DNA from: Archilochus colubris
Taxonomy: Eukaryota > Chordata > Aves > Apodiformes > Trochilidae
Length of the DNA stretch: 64,000 bases
Direction: 5' to 3'
Assembly: GCA_023079485.1 (NCBI GenBank)
Contig: CM041108.1
Location: 3,720,001-3,784,000, forward strand
Numbering within the stretch: the first letter of the stretch is position 1; every line of letters begins with the position of its first letter. Made by a program: the position numbers and the translations under genes. Below, one piece after another: positions 35,230 to 46,700 of the stretch. The notes under the pieces were generated by a model that did not search any database, had not been told where the DNA came from, and saw nothing but the letters and a program-made list of their open reading frames with translations.

Positions 35230-35269
35230 TCATCCCAAACCCAGCTGTCCAGACCAAGCTGTTACTCAG
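35230..35269 (+). other. candidate short exon, 40 bp
   Basis: A long pyrimidine-rich stretch ending in TTGTCTCACTCCAG precedes 40 bp that end at CAG|GTGAAT. One frame reads IPNPAVQTKLLL without a stop. The (ATTTT)n array immediately upstream would sit just before the branch-point region. The acceptor is strong, but the short length makes coding evidence negligible. Confidence 0.2.
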
Positions 35270-35996
35270 GTGAATAACTGGTGGTGTCTTTCATTTCCCT
35301 CTGCTTTAGGGTTCATTTATTTACCCCCTGAGGTGCCTATATCTCTTGTTTAGGTGCTCTAAATCACAAATTAATTAGATGAGAATTGAAACCCAACTCT
35401 TAGATAGTCACAGCTAAAAGATGAATGTGACTCAAGCTCTCAACCTCTCAAACCATGACCACTCTTCTTCAGTTGCAAAGGTGATGCAGTAAAAACTCTG
35501 AAATAACTGGTTAGCTTTTCAATTAATGGGAGCAATCTAAGATGACTACCTGAAAGGTATATGGACTCTTTTGGACTTTACACCTCTCTGGATAATTAGA
35601 GGCTTGTCTGGCCACGAAGAGCCAAGGATGAATGGATTTCCAATGCAGGAAGGAAAGATAAGGCTTTCCCTGTGGGCTTTATTGGATTGTGAATTGCTCC
35701 ACCTATTTGCAGAGTTTCTCAGAAGTAGTCTGTGTTCATCCATCTTTCCACCCTCCCTCTGGGCTGTTAAATCTCTTCCCACTCTGCTAAAACCAAGCCT
35801 TCATCTTAATAAATTGCTTTTCTTGTTGAACGTGACTGTGCTTTGTAGGAAAATACGTCCTTCAAAGTAACCAGGACCAAATAGGTACCTCCTGTACAGA
35901 ACACAGACTAAGGAGACCCTCCTTTAAAATGTGGGGAGCTGTGGGGTAGCATCAGATTTCCCTGAATACAGATTCTGGCTGTTGGTAACACTCAGT
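35270..35996. other. unique noncoding DNA
   Basis: No gene or known repeat recognised. Confidence 0.5.
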
Positions 35997-36449
35997 CTTT
36001 CCCTTTACCTTTCCTTTTTCCATTCCCTCTCCCTTTCTCTTTTTCTCTTTTTCTCTTTTTCTCTTTTTCCCTTTTTCTCTTTTCCCTTTTCCCCTTTTCC
36101 CCTTTTCCCTTTTCCCTTCCCTTTCCCTTTTCCCTTCCCTTCCCTCCCCCACTTCCCCTCTCTTTCCCTTTCCCTTTCCCTTTCCCTTTCCCTTTCCCTT
36201 TCCCTTTCCCTTTCCCTTTCCCTTTCCCTTTCCCTTTCCCTTTCCCTTTCCCTTTCCCTTTCCCTTTCCCTTTCCCTTTCCCTTCTCCTTTCCTTTCTCT
36301 TTCCCTTCTCCTTTCCTTTCCCTATTCTCCCCTCCTCTCCTCTATTTTCTTTCCTAACACATTTTTATATTCCCCTCTTTTTTTTTTTTTTTCCCCTCTG
36401 CTTCCATCTCCTCCCATTTTCCCTCCCTCCCCTCTTCCCATCCCTTCCT
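35997..36449. repeat. large polypyrimidine block with (TTTCCC)20
   Basis: A pyrimidine-dominated block. Positions 36023-36150 and 36152-36323 are pure C/T, split by a single A. Early parts are degenerate TTTTTCTC and TTTTCCCC units; 36163-36282 holds 20 perfect TTTCCC hexamers (120 bp). The minus strand is therefore (GGGAAA)20, with many regularly spaced G3 runs. A 241-codon open frame across it (Ser-Leu repeats) is a by-product of the repeat. Confidence 0.97.
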
Positions 36450-37774
36450 AGGTGTCCCTTGCTAAGCAGGAAAACTCCTCTTCCAGCTCCCGTTTCCAGC
36501 CCACTGAGAGGCCTCAGCCCAGCCCCAGCATCCCGTGGCTGCAGCCATTCCCTGGAGAGCATCTTGCTCAGGAAACGTGGCCATTTCCTCCCTTGGCTGC
36601 AGCCAGGAAATGAGGAGGCAGCAGTGAAGAATTTTTTTTTTTTTTTTCAAATTTGACAAGGTTTTGGTTTTTTTTTCTTCCTTTGTAGCAAGGAAACCTC
36701 AGGCCAGTGGGTCCTGCAGCAAGGGGCTTCTTGAAACCTTTGGGCTGGGCTTTGTGTTAGGTTCAGATTAAAGTTTGGGATTTGAAAGCAGTGCAAGGGG
36801 GGTGAATGATCCAAGGATTTCCAGCCAAAATAGTAACCAGGACTTCATAAAATGTCTTTGCTTTCTGCTGTGCTCAGTTGCTTGGGTTTGGTTTGGGTTT
36901 TTTCTTGGTTTGTTTACTTGTTTTATGGAATTAAAGGATTTAAAATCTTTTCTGAAACCTTTTGGGTGCTGCACCTGGAGCAATTTCCATCTGCTTCCAG
37001 AGCAATGAGAAGAGTTTCAGATCCCACACTCTCATATTGGCCCACTTCTACATTGATTTTAAATAGACTTTCTTAAAATTAGTCTCATGAGAATTTAAAG
37101 CAGTCAAGGGTACTTTCCTTTTAATGGAAGATGTGTGGCTAATCCCCTAGATTGTTTGAAAAATCTCCTTCTTATTAGTGTGAATATCCTGTAAGTTTTT
37201 CCTGCTTAAAGCACTGAAGGTAAGCATTTCCAGGGAGAATGAAAAAATAATAATAGTAATCATTTGGTGAACTCAGGTGACATTTTAGAAGCATGTTATT
37301 TTTAGAGCTAAACAGAAGATAATTCTTGCAAGGGTTTTCAAATTTAACTATTTTTAGAAACAGGCCTGTGCTTTGAAATTCTTTGGAGGAAGATTTTCCT
37401 GTACCTGTGCCTCCTACAGAGAAAAAGACATTGGAACAGAATTCACCATTTGATAAAAATATGTACTATTTTAAGAAATATGAGTTTATTCACTACAGAT
37501 GGACTAGAAAGGTTCTGGGTCAGCACTGAATTTTTCTTTAGTATATGAAACTTTATTAAAGCAGGGCTAGTAAATGTCAAAGCAAAAGGTTTTTTTCTAG
37601 TGAGAAACAAAACGTTTGTTCTGAAATTCTTGAATGGATAGTTTTACATCATTTGAAGGGTTTTTTTCCTGCTTTCACTACACACAAAAAGGTTTTTGCA
37701 CCATTAACCTGATTTTTTTGGAACCAGAGCCACAAACTGCTGTGCCATCACCTTAGGAAGGCAAACAAGAGCTG
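36450..37774. other. unique noncoding DNA
   Basis: No gene recognised. Contains T runs near 36630-36647 and 36667-36676. Confidence 0.5.
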
Positions 37775-37999
37775 ACCTCTTCTCGCTGGTGATAGGACAA
37801 GAGGAAAAGGGAAATATTAGGAAATTAGGAAAAATTTTGAGGCATTGGAACAGGCTGCCCAGTGTGCTGGGGGCACCATCCCTGGAGGTGTTCAGAGGAT
37901 GGAGAGATGAAGAGCTACACTGGATGGTTTAGTGGTTGGGGGTTGTAGGGTGGAATCTCAGAGGTCTTTTCTAGCTTTGATGATTCTATGATTCTGTTT
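37775..37999 (+). mobile_element. CR1 LINE 3' fragment, older subfamily
   Basis: Contains TTCTCGCTGGTGATAGGACA, GGCATTGGAACAGGCTGCCC, CACCATCCCTGGAGGTGTTC and a tail of GATGATTCTATGATTCTG, all typical of older CR1 3' ends. Its internal sequence is eroded (AGGTCTTTTCTAGC where young copies read GGTCCCTTCCAAC). No open ORF2 remnant. Confidence 0.95.
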
Positions 38000-39230
38000 T
38001 TCCCTGCTCTCAGCCTGGGAATTGCTGGGATGCTCTGGCACTGCTGCCAGGTTGAGTTTTGCTTTCCACAGGGTGGGCTGTGCTTAGGGTGGTGAAAAAG
38101 GTTGGATGTCCTCTTGGTGCATCTCTGTTGCTCCAGGAGCAGGGAAGCTTGCAGACTGGAGGCCTGAAGAGACAAAAGGGAGGGAGAGAAGGGGGGAATG
38201 ACTTGCTTGTAGTCATCCAGAAGGAAAACATAAATCTTCTGACCTGCAGTACAATGCTCATTCCCTGGGCACCCACTGCCTCCCAAGCAAAGCCCCAGAT
38301 CTTTACGTATGTGATAGTCCCACTGAGTTCAATTGTGGCTAAGGAAACACAAATATTGTTACTCACATGTGGAGAGTTGCTCATGTCCTAATCAGATGAA
38401 ACACAGAGATAGCCAGCTCAGCCCTATTAACTTCATCACACCATTCATCATGGAAGTTGGGAACTGAAGGCTCAATTAGGCACTTGTGATTTGGGCTGGT
38501 GCCTGCAGACCAGTGTCCCGTTGAGTAATTTGGTTTGGTTTTGGTTTTTATATAGTAAAAGCACAAATAACATTTACTCAGGAGACAGGCTAGGGACACA
38601 CTGCCAGAAATAGAGGCTCCCAACAATTCTACAGGATGTTGCTGTGGTGTTATCATATGATTCATCCACTATGAGGCTGAACAATTGGTAACCTCAGGCC
38701 ACTCTCACTTTCACGCCCTCTGACACACATACCACTGAGGACAAATATCCTCAAGATGAGTAAAACATCAGGACTGAGCTTTTAACTCATAAAAGGCAGT
38801 TCATTTCAGGTTCATGCATTAAGCCCTCGAGTTGCTGGCCAGTCCTTGGGCAGGGAGGATTTTCTGTAGGCAAACCAAGGGGTTTGCTCAGTGATCCATT
38901 TTGGGATACTGATTGCCCATGGAGAGAGGCTGTGGGAATAATCCATGGTGGAAACCACTGAAATCAATTACAAAGTGAGTAAGTTTGGCTCAGATGGTCT
39001 GATACAACTGAGTGGAATGCAGGAGGGAGTTATACTGAGGGAACATATCCAGTAAAGCTGGAAGAGATGTGGCCAGAGGCATTCAAGTGCTTCCAAGAGT
39101 GTTCTTGTGAAAAACTTCTGTGCAGGCTTTGCTGGTTGGGAATTGGTAGAGCAATAGCAAGCTGAGCAGCTGGACTTTGAGACTTGTAGTTACAAACTTC
39201 CATCTCCTGAATGTCCCTTACTATGGACAA
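38000..39230. other. unique noncoding DNA
   Basis: No gene recognised. Open frames up to 124 codons overlap on both strands and show no family resemblance. Confidence 0.5.
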
Positions 39231-39467
39231 TGTGCCAGGGGAGGTTTAGGTTGGAGATGAGAAAGAATTTCTTTCTGGAGAGGGTGATCAGGCATTGGAA
39301 TGGGCTGCCCAGGGAAGTAGTGGATTCTCCGTGTCTGGAGATCTTTCCAAAGAGCCTGGATGTGGCACTGAGTGCCATGGGCTGGGAACCACGGGGGGAG
39401 TGGATCAAGGGTTGGACTTGATGATCTCTGAGGTCCCTTCCAACCCAGCCAATTCTGCAATTCTATG
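39231..39467 (+). mobile_element. CR1 LINE, young subfamily, 237-bp 3' fragment (copy 1 of a pair)
   Basis: Begins at TGTGCCAGGGGAGGTTTAGG and ends in AATTCTGCAATTCTATG. Encodes [19 protein letters not shown] and [16 protein letters not shown] from the CR1 ORF2 C-terminus. Aligns without gaps to 39735-39971 at an offset of 504; I count 5 differences in 237 bp, all within the last 30 or so bases. Confidence 0.97.
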
Positions 39468-39734
39468 TTTTATAGAGCGTTGTACACAGGGGAAGCAGGA
39501 CCTAGAAAGCCAGTGCACCTCAGCTGCTAATTCCACAGATGATTTTGGACAAAATAATACCCATTCTTTGTACTCAAGAAGCCTGATGACAGAAGGGATG
39601 GGCTGTGCAGAACGGAGAGCAGAAGGAAACCAGAGTAACACAGGTGGGACACAAACAGATGGAGAAGAAGTGTCAAATATCTGACCAATGGAAAAAAAAA
39701 AAAAAAGCATATTATCATCTTATGCAAGTCAAGT
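39468..39734. other. spacer between paired CR1 fragments
   Basis: Unique noncoding sequence with an A15 run at 39692-39706, about 25 bp before the second CR1 fragment. Confidence 0.6.
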
Positions 39735-39971
39735 TGTGCCAGGGGAGGTTTAGGTTGGAGATGAGAAAGAATTTCTTTCTGGAGAGGGTGATCAGGCATT
39801 GGAATGGGCTGCCCAGGGAAGTAGTGGATTCTCCGTGTCTGGAGATCTTTCCAAAGAGCCTGGATGTGGCACTGAGTGCCATGGGCTGGGAACCACGGGG
39901 GGAGTGGATCAAGGGTTGGACTTGATGATCTCTGAGGTCCCTTCCGACCCAGCCCATTCTATGATTCTATG
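39735..39971 (+). mobile_element. CR1 LINE, young subfamily, 3' fragment (copy 2 of a pair)
   Basis: Near-identical to 39231-39467. CR1 homology may start at 39729, since TCAAGTTGTGCC also matches the longer copies, about 6 bp further upstream than in copy 1. Its tail, CATTCTATGATTCTATG, keeps the perfect octamers that copy 1 has partly lost. Confidence 0.97.
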
Positions 39972-42900
39972 TCTGGCTAATGGATAATGGATGGGCTTTT
40001 GTGAAACCCCCCCTTCTGTTGCAAGCATTTTGTTATCTTTTGCACCATAATCCTTATCTCTCCCTTAGATGGTTGGGGGCCACCACTGGCTGTGCCTTTT
40101 GCATTTTTTATTTTTTTTTTCTGAGCTGGATTTCATTCTGGACCCTCCTTTCAGAACTTGAGGCAGGCCCTGGGGATGGGTCAGTCAGCCATCCTTCACC
40201 AGCTCTTTTGCCTTGCGAGCTCGCATCACTAGATGGCACTGCAATGGCAAAAACCTGCCCGCCGGCACTGCCAGGCAGGAAAGGCAAATTTCACCAAAAA
40301 AAGAAAAAAAAAGAAAGAAGTGGATGAAATTTAAAATTTCCGTGCGAAACAACCAGACCTTAAAATGTCTCTTCATCTCTTCAACCTCCTGAAATCCCTG
40401 TGATGTTCTCCATAAAGATGGAGCACAGTGATCCAGTGGCATAGGAGCTACACCACTTTGTGCCACACACAGATTTGGCCCACAGAGCTCATGTGTCACA
40501 GCCACACTTGGGGTTTGTATAGATGTGGTAGTAGGAAATTTGGGTAGAAATTGAAATGCAGAACCAGTAGAGCAAACAAACATGGTATTTTTTTTTTATT
40601 CCCCTCAAAATGAAGCTTTCCTCACGTTTCCCCCACAGTGTTTTGAGTTTGCTTTGCAGCCCCAGACTTTGTGGTGCAATAAATTAAGCTACAGATCATC
40701 TCATTTCAGTTCTCTTGAAATAAAAAAAAAGGCTCTGCAGCATTCACTCCTCTTTTGTGGCCCAAGGGGGGAATTTAAGTGGTGCACAACCTTGGTTTGG
40801 TTTTCTCTAGGAAGAATTGCATCCCCTGAGCCAGTGAAATTGAGGCATACAGAGGCCGTGAGTTCCTGTGGGTTTCCTTAGGTCTGGATTAGCACCCTCA
40901 TTTATGACCAGGCTTTTAACAAGGAGGGAAATGTCAGAGTATAGAAAAAATAAACAGGGTAAAAAGAAATGGCAGAAAGACAGCCTTCACCATGCTAAAC
41001 GTGGTCCTCTCTGAACGTCATGAAGACAGCTGCTGGCTGCGAGGGAGATCTGAAGGTCTTTGTTAGGAAACGTTATTGCTGAGATTTTCACTGTTTGGAT
41101 TTCCTGTTTTCCTCACTTCTGAACTCTTTAGCTTTTGTAATCTAAGCAAGGTCAGGTCTGGTCATCCGTGGGGAAACAGCCTGACTGTGAACAACAAGGC
41201 CACGTACTGCAAATACAGTGCTGGGGAGTCAGGAGGTGAATGGCTGGGTAGGTTATGGAGGCAGCCAGGATCCTCACCAGGGTCTGCTCTGACCTTCTGT
41301 GTAATGCTGGCCATAAGACTTCCCTGTCTGAACTGCAGCTGTCTAGATAAAGAATATCTCATCTATTTTTGATTTTAAAACACTGAGTGATGGAAAACCA
41401 CCCACTGTCCTTCAGAAGCACTTGCAGGGGTTAATTTCCTTTGACTGTTGAAAATTACTGTCTTATTTTTGGTCAAAGTCTACTTAGTTTTTATTTCTTT
41501 GCCTTTGCTTTTGTGTATCCCTCTACCTCTTGACAAAAGAGCTCACGGGATTTTTTTTTTGTAGAAGCCTTTGATGCCCAGATATGATATGCTCCAAAAG
41601 ATGCTCCAAGAGCCATCATCTTCCAGATAAGATGTGAAAGTCACATTGGAACCATTTGATCTTTCTCAAAACCTATACTTTTGAAAGAATGCACCAAAAT
41701 CCATTCAGGTTTGACTATCAACAATCTCCCCCTCCAGTATCAGTGTCATTAAATGCTTTTGACAGCCCTGATCTGAAGTGGTGACCTCCATGCATTCTTG
41801 TGCCTTTGTGTCTCCATTGGCTGAACACTGGGATGCTTTTCCCTGTAACAGCTAAAGGAAAATCAGCAATTAAACCAGTGTAAAGATACAGGACTGAAAA
41901 TATAGAGGCTGAAAAGTCCCACCCACTGTGTTCACACTTGGAGGCAAGTCATGTAACTGTACCAGCAGAGCTGAAGGGATATAATCCTGTTGTGGTAGGT
42001 GCTGTTAATGTTGTTGTGTAGTGTTATTTGTCACCCTGTGGTACTTAACAGTTACTCTAAGTGAAGTGATTAAGCACTGTACATCATGGCTGTGTATCAG
42101 GTGAGCCTGTGGAGTAACTCAGTGAAGTCTAGCAGTCCAGTTCTTCATGTGGAGTCTGAAGGAATGGTGTACCAAGCAGATTTTTCCTCTTGCACATGTA
42201 TGCAAGCTAAACTTGGTCCTGTCTCACCATCCCTGGAGTATGACCTGGAATTCTACCTACTACCATCTGTACCACCATCCCCCTTTTCCTTTCCACCATT
42301 CACTTTCTTACTCCAAGCACTGATTTTCATCAGCAAACAGGTTAGGTCTGCACTGGGAGGTGATCTTCATAGGGTTTCCTTTTCTTCCCGATCATGTATT
42401 TCATCTCTGCCATCTTCCCAGGACAAGAGGCCTGAGTGGAGCTGGCTGTGTGCTCCATCTCTCCTTCTCCAGAGCAGGTGGGATGGGCAGCAGCTCCAGT
42501 TCTCCCACTCACCCACCCTCCCAGCAGCATTGCTGCAACAGGACGTTGTGATTTACAAGGCTGGGCCAGCAGGAAATTCCTACCTCCACCCCCCCGGAGA
42601 AAGGAGGAAGCAGGAGAAGCTCCATGACTCAGAGTCCTGCCTGAGTCACTGCTGATGAGGTTTTGGGGTGGTGCTGAGCTCCCACCAGCTGCTGGCCTGA
42701 CCTTGTCCTGGTCAGCAGCCCCTAAAGTGGAGATGGAATTAACTTGCACTCCTGCCTGAAGTTATTTGAGGGGGAAAATGGGAAGCTGCACATAGAAAAA
42801 AAGATGTGATTCAGTTCGTGTTATCCTTTTGAAACGTGAATAAACAACTCAGGGCAGGTGCCTGCAGCTTATGGTAATCAGGGAGGTATTTAGTGGAGAT

Positions 42901-43379
42901 CAGAAAATATACTTAGTTGAACAAGTCTCCCTTCTGTTTTTGGCTTACCACAGACTCGCTGATATTGGATGGGGTCATTTGCTGTCTAGTCACAGATAAT
43001 AAATCAAAAGGCTGAAGAAACTGCAGGAGAAAGGGCATGAACTGACCAAACATTTAGCTTATTGTAGTAAGCCTCAGCCCGGCCAAAGTGAAACTTTCCC
43101 AGCACATTTTCACTTATCTCCAATCCAGTTATTCCCTGGAGGCAGCTGAGTTGTCTGAGTAAATAGAGGTCACTTTACCTTGACTGAACAATGACTTTGC
43201 TATAGTCGGTGCCAGCCCTGTCGCAGTTACAAAATGTGCTTTAAAGGCTTGTTGGGAGCAGGCTGCCAGGGTGAATGAACCAGTCAGTCTGGTCTCCTTT
43301 GGGCAGGATTTAGGATGCTTAGTTAGATGGAGCTGTGGCCAGATCAGCTGATCCCATTTTTGGAGTGGGGATGTAGTAT
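39972..43379. other. unique noncoding DNA
   Basis: No recognised gene. A 189-codon open frame at 42086-42655 is described separately. A/T runs lie at 40297-40317 and 40586-40597. Confidence 0.5.
42086..42655 (+). other. unassigned ATG-initiated open frame, 189 codons
   Basis: Starts with a true ATG in a good context (A at -3, G at +4) and encodes a Ser/Pro/Leu-rich product beginning MAVYQVSLWSNSVKSS. A pyrimidine-rich stretch gives LPSVPPSPFSFPPFTFLL near residue 58. No domain, signal peptide or family is recognisable, and the segment has overlapping open frames on the other strand. It is long for chance but not decisively so in 64 kb. Most likely noncoding. Confidence 0.12.
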
Positions 43380-43700
43380 GCAAACGAAGAGGCAGCCGCC
43401 TCTAAGGAGGAAGCAGGCAGGAGCTGGGGGAGTGGAGAAGGGATGACTTTCCTCTGATGTCAAAAATCCCATCATTCAGTGCTCGCCGTGGAAAAGACAA
43501 GAGGAGAAGAACGTGGAGAGAGAGAGGGAGAGAGGGTGAAGAAAGGAAGGGAAAGGACCCGCTCATTTTCTCCCTAATTCTGTAGGCTTACACTGTCCAC
43601 CCCAATAGGATGGAGAAATGAGCCTGATCCCGAGTGCCAAGTTCTGAACAGCCTTCCAAGCCCCGGGGATTGTTCACAACCCTGTCCCGATCTGGACTTG
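43380..43700. promoter_or_regulatory. CpG-enriched, promoter-like patch
   Basis: About nine CpG in 320 bp (for example GCTCGCCGTGG, GAACGTGG, ATCCCGAGTG, GCCCCGGGG, CCCGATCTGG) in a window where CpG is scarce. It also has a GAGA-rich run at 43516-43540. A possible donor, CTTG|GTTAGT, follows near 43700. Short ATG frames here stop quickly. This could be a minor promoter or first exon, or a conserved regulatory element. Confidence 0.25.
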
Positions 43701-46700
43701 GTTAGTACTGTCTTGATATGAATAATCAGGTAGATAAAAATAATCAAAGCAACTTACTGCAGATTCCTCAGGGCTCGCTCTTGTGTTATTTTTATATTTC
43801 TGGCAATTTTTGGATCATTGTCTGCGTTTGTCAGAGGTGTTAGATGTCCAGCCCTCCTAGGATTTCTGCCGGGTTGTGGGAAAAGACCAGAGCTGGCTGT
43901 AAGTGAATTAAACTGAGCACCAGGAGCTGCCTGGGGCTCTGGCCAGGTTGCTAATTCTTCCTTCCAAGGGGCTGATTTCAAAAGGTGCCAGATTTGTCCT
44001 TCCTGCATTTCGCTGAGTGCTGTTGCCTGTAATTAGTTACTCAACTGCAAAAGGTTTCACAACTGGAAAGAGGAAAAAAAAAAAAAAAAAGGGAGGGGGA
44101 AAAAAAAAGCCAAAATACAACCCCACACATTTTTGGCGAGGGGATGTTTTTCTAAGCAACTAATTAAACATTTATTTTTAAAGACTTTGAATCCTCCTTC
44201 CACTCTGTGTCAAGCGTGGATTTTGTATTAATCACTTCCCTACTCCCTGACTGAATAAGGACTGAAAAAAAGATGCACAGAGTCAAAATTTCCTCAGGAA
44301 AGGAATCGGACAAGGAACCTATGCCTCATCTCACCTCTGACAAATGAAGCAAGAGAGGATTTTTCAGTGGTGGCTCAGTTTACAAATGTGTCCTTTGCTG
44401 TGTGAGTCATAAGCAGTGATACATTTCACAGCAATGCAACCACAGATGCAGTTTAAATCCAGGACTGAATGCCAGCTAAAGATAAATAGAAATGAATCCT
44501 CCTGCCTGTTATAGTAATGAGAAGGAAAATGCAACCTGTCAGACCTGCTGGTATGTCAGCCAGCACTTGCTGCTTTTTAAACCAGTGTCAAGATTCTCTC
44601 ACACTTTGATGGGAGCAGAATAATCCCCTGGGACATGGTCTGATGATTTCCATTTGCTGATGAGGAAGGAAGAGATGTGGATTTTTGCAAAGTGGAGCTG
44701 GCAGAGTATCTACCCTGCTGTGGGCACCTTTAGCTGTCTGGACTGGTGTTTCAATAGGGTTCAAACCCCAGAGAAGTGGGGATGCTCCCAGGTGGGCATC
44801 ACCTCATTGCAGGGAGGTGAGAAAGGATTCAGGAGAAGGTGGGGAGCAGCACTGTCACTGGAGCTGGCAGCAATGTGTTATTAGTTTTGAGTTTTCCCAA
44901 ATGTTGGACATATTTTAATCTTATTTTTATAACAGCACCAACCTTTGTTAATGTTATAGATGTTAAGAGATGTCTAAAAACTGTTGTCAGGAAACTACCA
45001 TCAAGAATTGTCCTTTCAGTCGTGGGAGAGATAATAAAATTTAACAGAAAATCTGAGCTGAAATAGAAAAATTGTAATGGTTTTCACTGGTGTCACTTTC
45101 CCCAGTGTTTTCTGAGACTAACCCTGTGTCAGTGTGCTTGTTTTTGTTTTTCTTCTCTGAGATTTCTTTAGTCATCTCTAGCTTGCCAGAAAATGTTAGG
45201 CAAGAGATCAGACATGGATCAGATATGAAGTCTGCCCAGAGTCAATGTCACAATTTCTGGCTGGCCAAGATACTTCCATTGGTGTCCTAAAGTGTGATAA
45301 GATGAATAGCTGAGATGCTGCAGGTCTCTTTCTTAGGGATAATGGCCATCCTGGAATGATTTTTATATTTCATAGAACACAGATTGCAGCATATGTGCTT
45401 CTTAGTGCATGTGGAGTCTTTCAGTCTCCAAGTTGAAATAAGTTTGTAAATATCAGCATGTTCCTTTGTAAAAGTGATAAAACTGGGGCAGCACCAAAGG
45501 GTTTGAATTGGGATGGAGAATGGCAGACCTGGAGTCAGATATAAATTTTCTAAGTCACTGGCCAGCACTTTACCTGTGAGATCAGTTCTCTTCTCTTTAG
45601 GGTTAAACCTTTCCTAGTAGAAAGAGAGCCAGAGGCTCTTGATTATCCATGCAAAGCAGGCCAGGGCTTTGATTTGTAAGGTTTTGTCTGACACACTTCT
45701 AAATGGATGAAGCTCAATTTGGATTCCAAAAGAAAATCTGAATTTGATGGTTGAGGCATATGCCCACTCTTCTCTCTTATCCTCAGGCACCATTCTCCAC
45801 CCTTCCCTTTTCCTCCTCCAAAACGCTACAGCCTGATGCTTTGAACCAAGAAAGCATATTTCAAGATGAGTGTGGAACAATTAAACCAATGATCTGTATG
45901 CTTCAAGGAGAAAACTGAGCTGCAGTAGCTCTGCTTTGACAGGTCTTTGGAGGATTTCAAGGAAGTTACACCCACTTCATTCATGATAATCGGCTGTTTA
46001 ACGCAGAGCAGCTCAGTGTTATGAATGAAAGGGAGCATGTTTTGGCTTGCAGAACAACTCACAAATCTAATGCTTCACTCATCAAATAACCAGCCACATT
46101 AAAAAAAAAAAAAAAAAAATCTGACTTCATTCTTGAAAAGAAATTAATGAATGCAGGATTCAGTGAAAAAAAAAAACAATGAACCCAACACCTAAAGCTG
46201 CATCCTCGCTTTCCTCAGAGATGCTGAAATGTTTTACCTCTCCTTGCTCTGGGTTTGAGGGTTGCTGTGGCTGGAAAGTTGTGGGGGAAATCATAATCTG
46301 TGGACAGACTTTGATGCAGCTAAAATCAGGTCTTGGCAGGTTTTGTGCATTTGAGCAGAACATGCTGAATTCCTGGGTTTCTTCTCGTTTTGGTGGCGAG
46401 AGGGGAAAAAAAAAAAGAATATTAGGAGTAGTATATGGATCCGTGGAAGTAATAAATTTTCATTTGGATGGGGTTGTAGGAGCCCTTTGGGAAGCTGTGG
46501 GCTCTAAGCTGAGCCTGTGTAACCCTGCTGATTAGAAATACATTGATTTTTGCTTACTGAACCTGGCTTTGTGGAATATCACCATTTCCCCAGGTGTTGT
46601 GCTGTGTCAGGTGCCTTTGTGCCTTCTGGCAATGCTGGGTTTATAGGCTCTGGGGAGTCTTGGTTGATAGTAGGACTCCTGGGAGGTAAATGTGGTTTAG

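Noticed and set aside
35931..36656. 241-codon open frame rich in Ser-Leu
   Set aside because: It is produced by translating the TTTCCC hexamer and degenerate pyrimidine repeats; there is no non-repetitive coding content.
39231..39971. Simple tandem duplication of a CR1-containing unit
   Set aside because: Only the CR1 parts match. Flanks on both sides differ and the 5' ends differ by about 6 bp, so two insertions or conversion fit better.
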